From NCBI GenBank assembly GCA_964017235.1, contig OZ024936.1, positions 62,547,028 through 62,611,027 on the forward strand: a stretch of 64,000 nt of DNA, given 5' to 3'. The translations under genes and the position numbers were made by a program. This DNA comes from Sabellastarte sp. h YS-2021 (Eukaryota > Annelida > Polychaeta > Sabellida > Sabellidae). Positions 1 to 11,714 of the stretch are shown piece by piece. Every line of letters starts with the position of its first letter. The first letter of the stretch is position 1. Under the pieces are notes generated by a model. The model saw only the letters and a list, made by a program, of their open reading frames with translations. It was not told the origin of the DNA and ran no database searches.

Positions 1-2
1 AG

Positions 3-530
3 GTCGCATGGCCTCATGAAGCAATACTGGGGGGTACAAATCGCTCTAGGGTCACGTACGACCAGTTAACATTGTCACAGTGGGTGCAGGGATTCTGCAA
101 AAATATACTAGACGAGAAAGATGAGGGTAAACGTGAGAGAATGGTAGCCTATATGGCTGATTTAATGGAAGATTGTACAGACTTCACGTGGTCGGGGGCT
201 AAAGCTGCTCATGCAGTGTTATGTTGCGAATTTGAAAGGGGTACAGTCACATGGCATGACACTGCGAAAATAGACCGCATTCGCCGTGCTCACGCGCAGA
301 AACATGTACGTCAGTTTGAAAGATCATGGTCTAAATCGAATGAAGCAGGTCGTAAACCCTGGTTTTGCAAACCCTTTCAAATGAATGCATGCTCACATAG
401 CAAAGACCATGAAGTAAATGGAAAAGTTCACAGACATATTTGTGCGCATTGCCTCCAACAAGGTAAAGTGTTACCTCATTCAGAACAAAATTGCTTGGTG
501 ATTAAAAAACAACACTCAAAAAACGAGTGA
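3..530 (+). CDS. DIRS-like element ORF1, gag-like protein (5' end outside window)
   Basis: The frame is open from the left edge to the TGA at 528-530, so the true start lies outside the window. The first candidate start inside (TTG at 72) is not a plausible animal start. The protein has a helical, charged stretch (...AYMADLMEDCTDFTWSGAKA...) followed near the C-terminus by a Cys/His-rich knuckle: C-x6-C, then His residues and C-x2-C (about nt 366-470). This layout matches the ORF1 (gag-like) proteins found beside RT/RNase H and tyrosine-recombinase ORFs in DIRS-order retrotransposons of marine invertebrates. Its likely role, inferred from the family, is nucleic-acid binding and packaging of element RNA. 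The frame has no internal stop. It overlaps the next ORF's open frame by 29 nt. Confidence 0.75.
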   Translation, partial: VAWPHEAILGGTNRSRVTYDQLTLSQWVQGFCKNILDEKDEGKRERMVAYMADLMEDCTDFTWSGAKAAHAVLCCEFERGTVTWHDTAKIDRIRRAHAQKHVRQFERSWSKSNEAGRKPWFCKPFQMNACSHSKDHEVNGKVHRHICAHCLQQGKVLPHSEQNCLVIKKQHSKNE

Positions 531-726
531 TGATTGTACCGATCCGACTGTTGAAAACGCACCTGTAGGTGAAAAAATATGTGTTTCTCAGAGAAATCTG
601 TCCAAAAATGCAAACAATAAAACTGTGCAGAAGGTGGTTGTGCAGACAGGTAAGACAATTTGTCGGGGTCACAGGGCTAGATGTTTTTACAACAGTAATA
701 ACAACCCCAAGGACATAGAAAGTTCT

Positions 727-2883
727 ATGGTTCGTCCTTTAAAGGCTTCCATCAACACATTCAGGTCGTTAGTACACAACAACAGGTCGTACGCTTCAGT
801 GGTCAAGAACTCCAAAGCCAGTAATATTGTAACTAGCATACAGCAGGTCAAAGAGGCGCAGCGAGCGTACACAAAGGTCATCAGTACCAACAATGACAAT
901 ATTACGCGTGAGGTTCCTAGAAAACCCACAGATACTGAGTATAATAGTGTTGATAAACAGGCGACTGTACCGAATGCAGCCAGTGCAAAAAGGTTGCCGT
1001 ACTTAGGCGATGGTCGCAATGACCTGGTGAACATAGAAGGGGACAGAGTGTTGTTGTATGATGTGAATTCAAATGCAGATGACAAATTTTCGTACTCATT
1101 ATTGTTCAATGGTGACAGAAAAATAGTCGATGCATGTAATAGTGTCATATTGCAGCAATTTAAAGCTCAGTCCAAATACACCTTTGGCTTTGTCCCCATG
1201 TCTGAACCCGTGATGCCCAGTACTCTTCAGTTGAATTCGAATGGTGGTTATTCCGTTGTCGACTTACATCACAAGGTCAAAGAACATGGTAAACCAAACT
1301 TCATAGGTGCTCGTATCCCAGTGTCTTCTCAACTGAACATTGAAAATTGGAAATTTTTACTGAGAGATTACTGGGACCAGCAATTACTTCAATTTCTACA
1401 GTTTGGCTTCCCTCTTGGCTTCAACAGGGACTGTAAATTACAATGTGACATGGGCAATCATAGATCAGCCATTGACTTTCCCTCGCATGTAGAAGCATAT
1501 ATAAAAGAAGAGTTGGAGCATGGAGCTATTGTTGGCCCCTTTGATAATGTTCCCATCCATAATTGTCATATTTCACCATTTATGACTCGACCTAAAGCAA
1601 ATTCGGATACCAGACGGGTCATCATAGATCTTAGCTGGCCCAAAGGACATTCAGTAAATGATGGGGTTGATAAGAGTGCATATATGGGGACTGATTTTCA
1701 TCTTACGTTCCCCACCATAGATGACCTTACTGCTGAACTTACAAAGTTGGGAAAAGGGGCCCATTTATACAAAATAGATGTCAGCAGGGCCTTTCGTCAT
1801 CTGCCCATTGACCCCTTAGATTATGACCTTTTGGGACTGCATTGGGAAGGCTTCTATCTTGATAAAAATTTGCCTTTTGGGACCAGACATGGTAGCCAAT
1901 TTTTTCAACGTGCCAGCGACGCCGTCCGCTACGCCTTGCGCATGCGTGGTTTCGACGTCGTAAACTATATTGATGATTTTCTTGGGTTTGGCGTTCCATC
2001 TGTAGCCCACGAGTCGTACGAAGCACTTTTACAAATCCTAACTGACCTAGGTCTCACTATTAGCAAGAAAAAGTTGGTCCCCCCCACTACTAAAGCAATT
2101 TGTCTGGGTATTGAAATTGATACAGTCAAGGCCACCCTGTCCATCCCAAAAGAAAAATTGGCCCAGATAAAAGCTGAAGTCGAACTCTGGACTCACAAAA
2201 ACAAATGTACCAGACCCCAGTTACAGTCACTGCTAGGCTTATTGCTCTATATCTCCAAATGCGTTCGTCCGGCTAGATGTTTTTTGAACAGAATGCTCGA
2301 GGTTCTACGACAAGCTAGTGATGGCAACATTAAACTCAATGATGCTTTTCATAGAGATCTCTTGTGGTTCAGAACATTCCTTCAAGAGTACAATGGGGTG
2401 TCCATGTATGGACACAAAAAACCTGACTTTACTGTCGAATTAGACGCCTGTCTCACTGGGCTGGGGGGTTGTGTCAACAACACTGTGTATCATGTACCAG
2501 TTCCACTAGGTTATAACCAATTTACAATTGTACACCTGGAAATGGTAAACATCTTGGTTGCTCTCAAATTATTTGGAAAAACATGGAGAGGCAATAGAGT
2601 TCTTATCAAATGCGACAACGAGGCGGTTGTCTCAGTCCTCAGGTCAGGCAAGGCCAGGGACCCCTTTCTTGGTGCCTGTGCCAGAAATATTTGGTACCTG
2701 GCTGCCCTTCAAGATGTAGAAATGCAATATGTTCATGTATTAGGTAGAAATAACAGAAAAGCAGACCTGTTGTCAAGGTGGTCTGGTACCCAGCAAGATA
2801 TCACTGAACTAGGTTCCTTAATAACCAATCCCATATGGTTAAATACAGACCTCAGTTTGCTACAAATTAATGAATATATATAG
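727..2883 (+). CDS. DIRS-like element ORF2: reverse transcriptase plus RNase H
   Basis: The first in-frame ATG is at 727. The frame is actually open from 502, just after a stop at 499-501, so it overlaps ORF1 in the +1 frame. The first ~200 residues are low-complexity and unrecognised. The RT domain spans roughly nt 1480-2170, with the first catalytic Asp in LYKIDVSRAF (1777-1779) and the YIDDF box (DD at 1972-1977). RNase H follows at about 2430-2800, with D (2443), E (2539), D (2614) and D (2764) in LDACLTG, HLEMVN, KCDNEA and RKADLLSR. All key residues are intact. The frame ends at a TAG (2881-2883). I see no DNA N6-adenine methyltransferase-type domain as in classical DIRS1, so a Ngaro-like relative is possible. 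It copies element RNA into DNA. Confidence 0.9.
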   Translation: MVRPLKASINTFRSLVHNNRSYASVVKNSKASNIVTSIQQVKEAQRAYTKVISTNNDNITREVPRKPTDTEYNSVDKQATVPNAASAKRLPYLGDGRNDLVNIEGDRVLLYDVNSNADDKFSYSLLFNGDRKIVDACNSVILQQFKAQSKYTFGFVPMSEPVMPSTLQLNSNGGYSVVDLHHKVKEHGKPNFIGARIPVSSQLNIENWKFLLRDYWDQQLLQFLQFGFPLGFNRDCKLQCDMGNHRSAIDFPSHVEAYIKEELEHGAIVGPFDNVPIHNCHISPFMTRPKANSDTRRVIIDLSWPKGHSVNDGVDKSAYMGTDFHLTFPTIDDLTAELTKLGKGAHLYKIDVSRAFRHLPIDPLDYDLLGLHWEGFYLDKNLPFGTRHGSQFFQRASDAVRYALRMRGFDVVNYIDDFLGFGVPSVAHESYEALLQILTDLGLTISKKKLVPPTTKAICLGIEIDTVKATLSIPKEKLAQIKAEVELWTHKNKCTRPQLQSLLGLLLYISKCVRPARCFLNRMLEVLRQASDGNIKLNDAFHRDLLWFRTFLQEYNGVSMYGHKKPDFTVELDACLTGLGGCVNNTVYHVPVPLGYNQFTIVHLEMVNILVALKLFGKTWRGNRVLIKCDNEAVVSVLRSGKARDPFLGACARNIWYLAALQDVEMQYVHVLGRNNRKADLLSRWSGTQQDITELGSLITNPIWLNTDLSLLQINEYI

Positions 2884-3885
2884 CCTAAAGATACTATACT
2901 TTGTGTTGTAGGAAGCGAGAAGTGTCATCACTTGCGAACAAAGGTTGCTGCCAGGCTCTCTAAGGCCTTCAGACCCAAGACCAAGTCATGCTATGAGAGG
3001 CTGTTTAGGGTTTTTGTCGCATTTTGTATAAGTGTGAACGTGGTCTTATATGATTTGTCACCCTCTGTCATATTGTGTTTTCTAGAGTATTTAGTATCTC
3101 ACCAAGTATCGGTGGGTATGGTGGTCAATTATGTGTCGGCTTTAAAAGCCATGGCTATTGTATACAATATACCACATGAAGTATTCCAGCACCCTAGGAT
3201 TAAATATTTTAAAAAATCTATTAGAATGAATCGTACTCTTACTGTGACCAAACGCAATATAATGGATATCAAAACACTAGAGAACGTAGTTGCCTTATGT
3301 ACAGGTAGGCCAAATGCTATTACATTCAAAGCCATTTTCCTCACAGCTTTCTTTGGTTTTTTTCGGTTATCAAACCTTGCCCCCCATTCATCCAACGAGT
3401 TCGACCCCAGTAAGCATTTCACGGGTGGTGACGTATTCTTTGAAAAGTCACAAGTCAAGATGTTGCTCAAGTGGTCAAAAACCCTTCAACTTAATGACCA
3501 GGTCAAGGTCATCACTCTGCCTCGCTTAAAAGGTCGTACTATTTGTCCATATGAGGCGTTGAAACAAATATTTCGCTTATATGCCCCCTCTAGCAGGGAG
3601 CCTCTCTTTCAATGTCTCACTCACCTTGGTTATCAAGTGGCCACAGATTCCAAAGTTAGAAAAACCTTGGCTTATATCAATTTGGCACTAAACTTGCCAA
3701 AGAATTTTTACACCTTCCATGCTTTCCGACGTTCAGGTGCCACCTTGGCTTACAAGGCTCATGCACCCATAAGGGAGATTATGGGGCATGGCACCTGGAC
3801 GTCGGACTGCGTCTGGAGGTACATCCAGAGGGATGTGGACAAGGGTTCAAATGTTGCTAGGGCTATGCAAGATATGCTTTTATAA
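2884..3885 (+). CDS. DIRS-like element ORF3: tyrosine recombinase
   Basis: The catalytic set of a tyrosine recombinase is present: Arg in FFGFFRLSNL (3364-3366), HxxR in HAFRRSG (His 3718, Arg 3727), His in GHGTW (3787) and the nucleophile Tyr in VWRYIQ (3820-3822). Upstream is a SAM-like core-binding region (AFRPKTKSCYERL...). It integrates circular element DNA, replacing the DDE integrase of LTR elements. The frame is the same as that of RT/RNase H, separated only by the TAG at 2881-2883. There is no ATG until 3118, inside the conserved region, so I give the whole open frame from 2884. Expression probably needs stop readthrough or splicing; TTTGTGTTGTAG just before 2914 looks like a 3' splice site. 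Confidence 0.88.
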   Translation, partial: PKDTILCVVGSEKCHHLRTKVAARLSKAFRPKTKSCYERLFRVFVAFCISVNVVLYDLSPSVILCFLEYLVSHQVSVGMVVNYVSALKAMAIVYNIPHEVFQHPRIKYFKKSIRMNRTLTVTKRNIMDIKTLENVVALCTGRPNAITFKAIFLTAFFGFFRLSNLAPHSSNEFDPSKHFTGGDVFFEKSQVKMLLKWSKTLQLNDQVKVITLPRLKGRTICPYEALKQIFRLYAPSSREPLFQCLTHLGYQVATDSKVRKTLAYINLALNLPKNFYTFHAFRRSGATLAYKAHAPIREIMGHGTWTSDCVWRYIQRDVDKGSNVARAMQDMLL

Positions 3886-3960
3886 TGCCCCTACGGTTGT
3901 TTGGGCTTGGGGTTTGAATCACATCAAGGTCATATCAATGTCATATTAATGTCATCCCAC

Positions 3961-6637
3961 ATCAGTGTCAGGAATTAAGTAATTACTGCTAACAAGTTCC
4001 TGATGGTTTGTATCACCTATGTAAAAGCTTTAGTAACACATTTTTACATTTTAGTCATGTAACACTTTATTTAAGTAATTTTTAGTATCATGTAACTGTA
4101 TGTTGAATAATCCAGTAATAGTGTGATTATATCTGTCATACTCAACATGCACAAATAAGTAACTTCTAACTTTACTATGGATAAGTAACATTATGGCATA
4201 GTACCAACTTATTGAATAATTACTAACAAGTAACATTGCTATGAAGCTCACTGGTTGTGGCATGCTAAGCTATGGACAATGACTCTAATTTTTGCATGCC
4301 GGTTGGTGAGCTTGTATTGTGTATCCTAGCAGACATGTACATACTAAGTAGTATTAGTTGTATTTACTCACAATTTATTTTATTATTTTATTGTATTTTA
4401 TTTACTTTACCATGTTATGTATAATAAACCAATATACCCTCAATGTGTGTCTAGCTGTGTTGGTGGGGGGACTGATAAATATTTTCACATTCACAAGCAT
4501 ACTCGCAATCTTATTTTTTCTTAAGAGGTTCCAAATCAATCACCGTCAACTTATACCCATGCTAAAAATTATATTTTAATTTTAGCTTAGGCTACAGTTT
4601 CTTTGTATGTGGGGAAACCGTTTTCATATAAAGGGCTACAGCAGCTATCTTGCCTTTTTACATGGGCTGAATAATTATAAATTGTATACAAGGCTTACAA
4701 GCTACACATATCATAGACTATCTATTATATTTGCCTCTATTACATCTAAGATATGAGAAAGATATCTTTTGGACACCTGGTTTTATGAAATAAGATTCCA
4801 AACTAATCTCATGTGAGTTATGTTTGAATGCTTTTAATATTTCAAATTTGGCTACGATATCTCAGTTTCTTTTCCTTTAAAATGAAACCAATTTCATATA
4901 AACAATTAAACATCTTTTGTGGTCATCTTACTTTCTTGAAATGGTTAAAGATCAATTATATCCAGGATAAACCTATGCTAAACCCATCTATGAAATTTGG
5001 CTGAGATATCAGTGAAAGAACTGCCAACCCAGTTTATGGATAGTAGGTACAAAGCATCAGAATCCAGACAGTAGACAGCGTATCACCAACTTATATGTCT
5101 CTTTCTGCTAAAAAGGTTTTCAGTCCCTCTATATTGGATTTAACTGGTTTTAAATGATTATACGGCTTGAGAGGGTACTCATCAATTTTGTACTCTTGAC
5201 TAGTTCACATTTTAAGAACCAAGTACAGGTCAATGTAATCAAGTATGAATTACTGTTCAAGGTAACATTTTTTTAAATCTGAAAATATTTACATGAAGTA
5301 TTTTCTAAACTATAGTAAACAAAGGTCTATTATATTCTTGGATTTTTTTCACAATATACAGGTCAAATAATGGTTTATGTACCCTGGCACCCAATATTTC
5401 AATTAATATTACAGCAACAGAGCTCAAATTTGGACAACAAAATCCATATGAAAATAGGTCTGACAAGATTTATTTCATCAAATAGTTCAATACTTTGTGC
5501 TAAAGTATTTATAAACAAGATGGAATTAAAATGTAGACATTTTATATAAATAGCTAACCAACCACTGATCATTCAGTCGTTTATAACCTACTTGACCTGA
5601 AAACTGACTAAGTTCAGAATATTAAGTAAGAGTAAGTAAGTAAGTAAGAAACACTTATATAGCGCCGAATTTGATGTAAACATCCTCTAAGGCACTGATG
5701 TGCAAAAAGGGATAGTCCAGTCCCCGATTAACATGACCAATAATCAAATATAGATGACAGATCCATCTTACACTGTTAAACAACAGCAATTTTAGGCCAT
5801 ATGATCTTCAGAGACATATAGCCAAAATAGAAACTTGGTAAAAATCATTTTCATGCTGTAAAGGAGATATTAATGGATATAATAACATGATGGTGATAAG
5901 AAAACCATGTCCAAAATCAAATTGGTACCCAATTCAACTTATCCTTTTTGTTTCTCTGAGTATGTATACGTGAACAAGTGAATCCATTCAGGGATTTTAA
6001 GTGATCCAAAGATTAAGTTTGAGGGATTTCACAATACTCCCTGATTACTTAATATAATTGCAATATATATTTTAATATATTCATGCTTACACAATGTTTG
6101 GGATCTCTGAAGACTTGGCCTTTGTGTTTCTTCAGGGAGAAAGACATTTTCTGATAAATCATCACCACCTGAAAAAATTAAGTATAATATTAACTGAATA
6201 GGTATGTATTAAAACTTCCCAGATGAAAAATCACGAGATGAGCTCTAACGTTGTTCCAAGGAGCAACACTACTCCTTGTATAGACCATGGACAACAATTT
6301 GCAGAAGTCTTGAGTCAGCCTTTAGAATAAATAAAATTAATTGTACTGTCTAGACCTTGGATGCCAAACAATGAAAGTATGAAACTCCTATGTAGAAACT
6401 TTGTTCACCAGAAAATTCCTGCTGGGACAGACCTAAATATCATCTAATCTAATCTACTCCTTTGCAGACGTAATATATTCACCACAATGGGGAACTCAAA
6501 GTGCTAACTTTAACAGAAATTTTCAAAGCGATCATTAAGGGCAACATAATACATGATAATGGTTGTGAGCGGAGGGAAAGAATACTAAGTGGAGAAGTTG
6601 GAGTTGAAGATTTGAGTCTTAAGATGATTCTTAATAC
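3961..6637. other. AT-rich stretch without recognisable genes
   Basis: No ORF resembles a known protein. A short (GTAA)n run at about 5628-5650 is followed by a CACTTATATAGCGCC word, a dispersed-repeat-like signature common in invertebrate and fish DNA. Otherwise I see nothing beyond the inverted repeat at 4241-4314. Confidence 0.6.
4241..4314. repeat. Imperfect inverted repeat downstream of the DIRS-like element
   Basis: AAGCTCAC...GGCATGC at 4242-4263 is mirrored by GCATGCC...GTGAGCTT at 4293-4313, around a ~30-nt loop. It lies 350 bp after the recombinase stop and could be part of the element's 3' non-coding end or unrelated. Confidence 0.4.
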
Positions 6638-7150
6638 AGGGGCTGGTTTCACAAAGGGACTAACGACCAGATTTAGACTTAAATTTAAGTCATCGGTTTT
6701 AAATTTTGTCAACAGAATGTTAAGTCTGTGGTCTTAAACTTAGCGGATTTCACAAAGCAGCTAAGTCCATGAAATTGCTAAGTCAGTGGACTTAATTTTA
6801 AGTCTGGGAGGTAGTGGGCTTAAATGTTGGGACTTAAATATGGCCGCCATAAACTTTTCTCCACTTCAAAATTTGAAATGGCTGTGAATAAAGTATAATT
6901 TTTCAGAACACCTCACTAAAGCAGTCTTTGGGAAGTTTATATGATGTAACAAGGTTTTCTATTTCAAAACAGCACTTATCCTTTAATTAGATAAAAAATG
7001 CATCAAATGAAGGATATAAAAGGTCATATGATACAGAAAACCACTGTGGTTATTTAATAAGCTTGGACTTAGCTAAGTCAACCTTTGTGAAATCCATTTA
7101 AGTCCCAGACCTAAGTCTTAGATTTAAGTCCCTTTATGAAATCGGCCCCA
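6638..7150. mobile_element. TIR MITE, ~0.5 kb
   Basis: GGGGCTGGTTTCACAAAGGG at the left is mirrored by CCCTTTATGAAATCGGCCCC at the right. Inside, the words TTTCACAAAG and GACTTAAGTC-like blocks recur in both orientations, giving nested inverted repeats. There is no ORF for a transposase. I could not define a target-site duplication. The superfamily is not assigned. Confidence 0.6.
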
Positions 7151-7597
7151 GATCTATGTAATTGAGGGGTTATTTTTATATAGAAAGGAAGAGAGTTCCA
7201 GAAAGTTGGTGCATAATGGCTGAAGTAGTTGGAAAAATGATTATTTGGTTAACTTTACAGTTGAAAGAGGGAATATAAACTTATGAAGGAACTTAAATTT
7301 TGGGCTGATATGTCTAGTATTTCTGGATGAAGTGTACAGATAGATTACTTTCGTGAGGTATGCTGGTTGGCAATGGTTTAGAATTTTATATATGATTTCG
7401 CATTTGGGCCTATTCTGAACTGTATCCTGTATTTAACTGGAAGCCAATGGAGTATTTTTAGTTGTGGAGTATTTATCTGGCCTGCTTAGTTCTGAGTTAA
7501 CAGGGGTTAACTTTTTAATCAAGACCCTACCGTTTAACAAGCACTCCTTTAATGTCAGGTTTGCTAAAATCTGCATGCTTTTCTAGGACAAGTTAAG
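7151..7597. other. AT-rich spacer, no gene seen
   Basis: It contains stop-rich frames only. The stretch continues the sequence interrupted by the MITE and looks like old repeat-derived DNA, not further identified. Confidence 0.5.
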
Positions 7598-9296
7598 AAA
7601 ATAGCATCAGAGATGCCCATACCCCACAGCCTGGGGAAATAGTTTTCAACATCATGAGATGTAGAAGTAGTGAAGCAGTACATGTATAAAGATTGGGATA
7701 CTTTCAGAGCAGTGACATATAAAGATTCAAACAATGTTTGAGTAGAGAAAATAATTTCCAAGAGAAAGAAAATGTATGCAAAGATGAAGTACTAGAACAA
7801 AAAAATCAATAGCAAGATGACAGCATCTAATCAGTAAACTAAAAACTATGATTTATTAACTGGAGAACAGATGCCAATGGGAATAGCACAATGATGTAAA
7901 ACTACATAATCCGTTGCAGCAATCCATATATCTTAAGAGAAACACGTCTCAAATATGGCAGGTGAACACACTTTGGCAGAGCAAAAGCTAAAGATCACAC
8001 CAGGACCTACACCCTTAACCAATGTCCCTACCAAGTGTCAACCTATGCCTTACAGAATTCAAGAGCCTGAACAAGATTTTAAAACTCATGGCCCATACAA
8101 CATGGTCAAAGGTCAAATCAAGATCACACCATGACTTTGTACACCCACGGCTCCCTAGCAATGTCCTTACCAAGTATCAACTTCCTACATCTTATGTTTA
8201 AGTAGAGAAAATAACATCTAAATAAATATAAATGATTCTATTCTATTCTAAGAGAAAGAAATTGCATGTAAAGATTAAGTATTAAAACAAGACAATTCAG
8301 TAAACTAAAAATTATGAAGCTTTAAGACTTCTCCCATTTTAATTTTCATTTGTATGGTCGAATTATGGTCTGGATGTTTTGAATATTACCCATACATACA
8401 GATGTAGCAATACATGCTTTTATGTGGAATTGGGGCAAAACCTGTGGCTCCCTTGATGCAATACCATCTGATACAATGGGAAGTTACAAATGTAAAATGG
8501 TTAATGAATTCTAATATGACTTTAACAGTGCTTAATCTACACCAAAAGACACCCAAAGGTGCAACAACCAAGATTCAAGTAAAAAGATATAAGAGAGATA
8601 TAAGACAGATAAATAGTATCAGATATCCTTGTAGAGACATAAAATAGCATCAGATATGCAAGAACAAAGGTCAAATCCAGGTCACACCATGACGTTGCAC
8701 ACATATAACCCTTGACCAATGTCCCTACCAAATATCATCTTCCTACACCTTATGGTTTCCAAAATATAGCCCAGGCAAGGCATTATAGGTCAAGGTCACT
8801 ACGGCAAGGTTAAAGGTCAAATCAAGGTCATGCCTTGACGTCGCACACCTACACCCCCTAACCAATGTCCCTACCAAGTATCAGCTTCCTACACCTTACA
8901 GTTTCCGAGATATAGCCTGGACAAGATTTTAGAGGTCAAGGTCACTACGGCAAGGTCAAAGGTCAAATCAAGGTCAGACCATGACGTTGCATACCTACAC
9001 CCCCTAATTAATGTCCCTACCAAGTATCAACTTCCTACACCTTACGGTTTCCGAGATATAGCCTGGACAAGATTTTCAAACTCAAGGTCATTACGGCAAG
9101 GTCAAAGGTCAAATCAAGGTCAGACCATGACATTGCACACCTACACTTCCTAACCAATGTCCCTACCAAATATCAACTTCCTACACCTTACGGTTTCTGA
9201 GATACAGCCGGGACAAACTTTTTCCTGCCGCCCGCACATCTGCCCATCCGGACACCATGGGTGAAAACAATAGCCTTAAGGGCTGTGGGGTAAAAA
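7598..9296 (+). mobile_element. R1 hairpin-ended repeat element, copy 1
   Basis: It starts with AAAATAGCATCAGAGATGCC (hairpin GCATC-aga-GATGC), then the word TACCCCACAGCC. It ends in AGCCTTAAGGGCTGTGGGGTA, whose right part is the reverse complement of that word. The core has about 1.5 units near 7990-8200 and 4 units at 8650-9230 of a ~146-bp repeat rich in AGGTCA. The 5' part is duplicated internally (a second AAAATAGCATCAGATATGC at 8640). No coding capacity. The architecture suggests a non-autonomous Helentron/Helitron-like element. Confidence 0.75.
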
Positions 9297-11714
9297 TGGG
9301 AATATTATATGAAACTCCCTTATGTACAAAGTATTCTGACGTTTTGCTGTGTTGTCATGTTTTCTCTTACGAAAAAAACGTAACCTGGTGGCCAAAAAAT
9401 AATATATTGTAGCAGTTAACGACTATCGAGTGGATCAGAAAGCACTCAAGATATCCCTAAATCGACCCCAATCGTGAATACCAACCACCCGGTCACAGCC
9501 TTAGCTTTTATAAAGAATGAAACTTGACAAACTTTTGAACAGTGAGTTAAAGTTGTTCAGATGACTACTAACCAAGGCATCTGGCACAAGGATAACCACT
9601 TTATAGGGAAGAAGGATTAAAAGCATAAAGGGTTAAAAGGATAAAAACATTCCAAATATACAGGTAGAAACCTGAAAGATAGCTACTTCAAAATAACAGT
9701 ATTGACCTGACAATAACCAACACATGCATAACTACACCCCAGTGAACTCACAGCTTCTTCAAGATCATTTTTAGTGTCAAAGCTACGGCCATAGCTCATA
9801 GAATTAACTGCAATAATGTGTTGACTTTTATTTTATTGATTGGGGCAAAAAATAGCTCCCACTTTACCACTGTTCTCAGAAACACAATAGGTACCTTTAA
9901 AACCTCCCCAAGAGTAATTATAGAAGTAGAATTGCAAATGGCAGATAAGAATATAACAACTAAAAAATACCAACAATAATTCCTTTCGCAAATGACGATA
10001 AAGTATATGAAAAATAATTTTTGGAATCTAATTTTATAAGCCTTGTTCACTGAAGACAATTTTAGCTAAATTTACTAGAATATATTTTGCTATTTGTTTT
10101 GTCAGCTGAAAAATATGACCAACATTCCAGACATGACATTGGTTAATAAAATTATGAATACATATATAATAACTAAAGGGAAAAACCAGGCATAAATTTG
10201 GTACTCAGTATAGCTTTATATAGTACTCTAATTTCCATAATAAATAACCCTCTCTGATTGGATTGTATATGATTTTACCACTATAGATTTCACCACCCAT
10301 AGATCTCTCCACTTTTTGCACAAGGGCAGTGATTTTGCCACCTAAGATGGATGATTTCACCACCTTTTAGATCTTTTCACATTAAGGTTAATTTTTATGT
10401 TATTTTAAATTCATATAGATGTTTATTTATATGTATAAATTTTTAATAAATAAATATTGAACAAATAAAATGTGGGTTCTAACTACAACATGTATCAATA
10501 GTGTTTTTAGGTAGTTGTTAAACTTTAATAAAAGTCTTATATATCAGTGCTTTTTGTTGCTATGAACATGCCTCTGGGATTTTATTACAGAATGTACAGT
10601 ATACATTCTTTGAATCATATAGAAATAAAACCCATAAAAACAACGGTCTTAAAATGGTGTGAAATGTGAAATCCACTAGGAGTAAAACCCTTACAATCAA
10701 GGAACAAGAAACAATCACTGATAAGTGATAACAATTCTGAATTTGACTACAACCAAATGGCAGACTTAACATTCTTATACATATGATATAAATAAGATAT
10801 GTAAGACTGTATCTCACGATTCAAACAAAAATAAGGGGGGTTTCTTCTTAAGCAGGAAATTATAGGGAATTTCCCTTTTCTTACTTAATTTTACACTACA
10901 CCGATTGGCAAATATAATATTTACTTCCTTGTTCAGTTGACAAACAATAAGTTGACACATAATATGTACTCTGCTCCAAAACCCATACCCAAAAATCCTG
11001 AGCATTATGTCTGATTTCAAAAGAAATACTATAATATCTATAATTATGCTTATGAGTTATGACAAACACCTTTTAGATTGATCTACTGCAAAAATCAATT
11101 CGTGCAAAAATTTGTCAATAAAGCAAGTCTCACTTCTACCTGGTTTATAATATATCCTTTTGAATTATAGGACAGTACAGGATTTTTATCTATTTTGTGC
11201 TAAATAAATACTATTATTATTATCATTATTATATTGTTATTAGTATTATTACTATTGTTATATTGAGTGGTTATGGAAAACAAATAATTGCCACTGTATT
11301 CTAATTTTAAAGATACAAGACTTAGTATGGTTATTACCGTAGCACACGAGATGTTACACAGAACACTGATTATCTAGTCTAAACTACTTTATTGATAAAA
11401 ATTTGATCAAAGTACAAGTCAAATTACTTGAATAAACTAAAATTTGTTCCTCACATTTCATGTAAATTAAAAGAAAATACCTCAGCTCCACTATTGAGAG
11501 TTAAGGACTGTATGTACCAAACTAATACAATCAGATATAAAAAAAAACCAACAAATAGTGAAAAACATTTTCAAAGGCACACCAAAATTAAGAAAGTTCT
11601 GGTCATTTTAACTACCAATCAAACTAGACCAAGGACACATCTGTGGCCAGATGCAAGATGTATCCATCCGAAAAGGACAACTAATATGGTTTCAAGGATA
11701 AACAGCATTTTTCA
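9297..11714. other. AT-rich stretch without recognisable genes
   Basis: Frames up to ~96 codons are AT-driven and resemble nothing known. A short ATT/ATC microsatellite-like run lies at about 11210-11262. Otherwise I see no structure. Confidence 0.55.

Larger units (their letters stand above)
1..3960 (+). mobile_element. DIRS-order (tyrosine-recombinase) retrotransposon, left end outside window
   Basis: Three co-directional ORFs (gag-like, RT/RNase H, tyrosine recombinase) with uninterrupted catalytic motifs form one element. The 5' terminal repeat lies outside the window and I could not define the 3' end. The right limit given is only just past the recombinase stop. Intact frames suggest a young copy. 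Its base composition is less AT-rich than the following 8 kb. Confidence 0.88.

Noticed and set aside
518..524. A-AAA-AAC slippery heptamer in phase just before the gag-like stop
   Set aside because: A -1 slip there enters a frame that stops at a TAG within about 15 codons (CGA GTG ATG ATT ...). The RT lies in the +1 frame, so classic -1 frameshifting does not connect the ORFs.
3961..4320. 3' terminal repeat of the DIRS-like element
   Set aside because: The inverted repeat at 4241-4314 is suggestive, but without the left end no matching terminal or split direct repeat can be shown.
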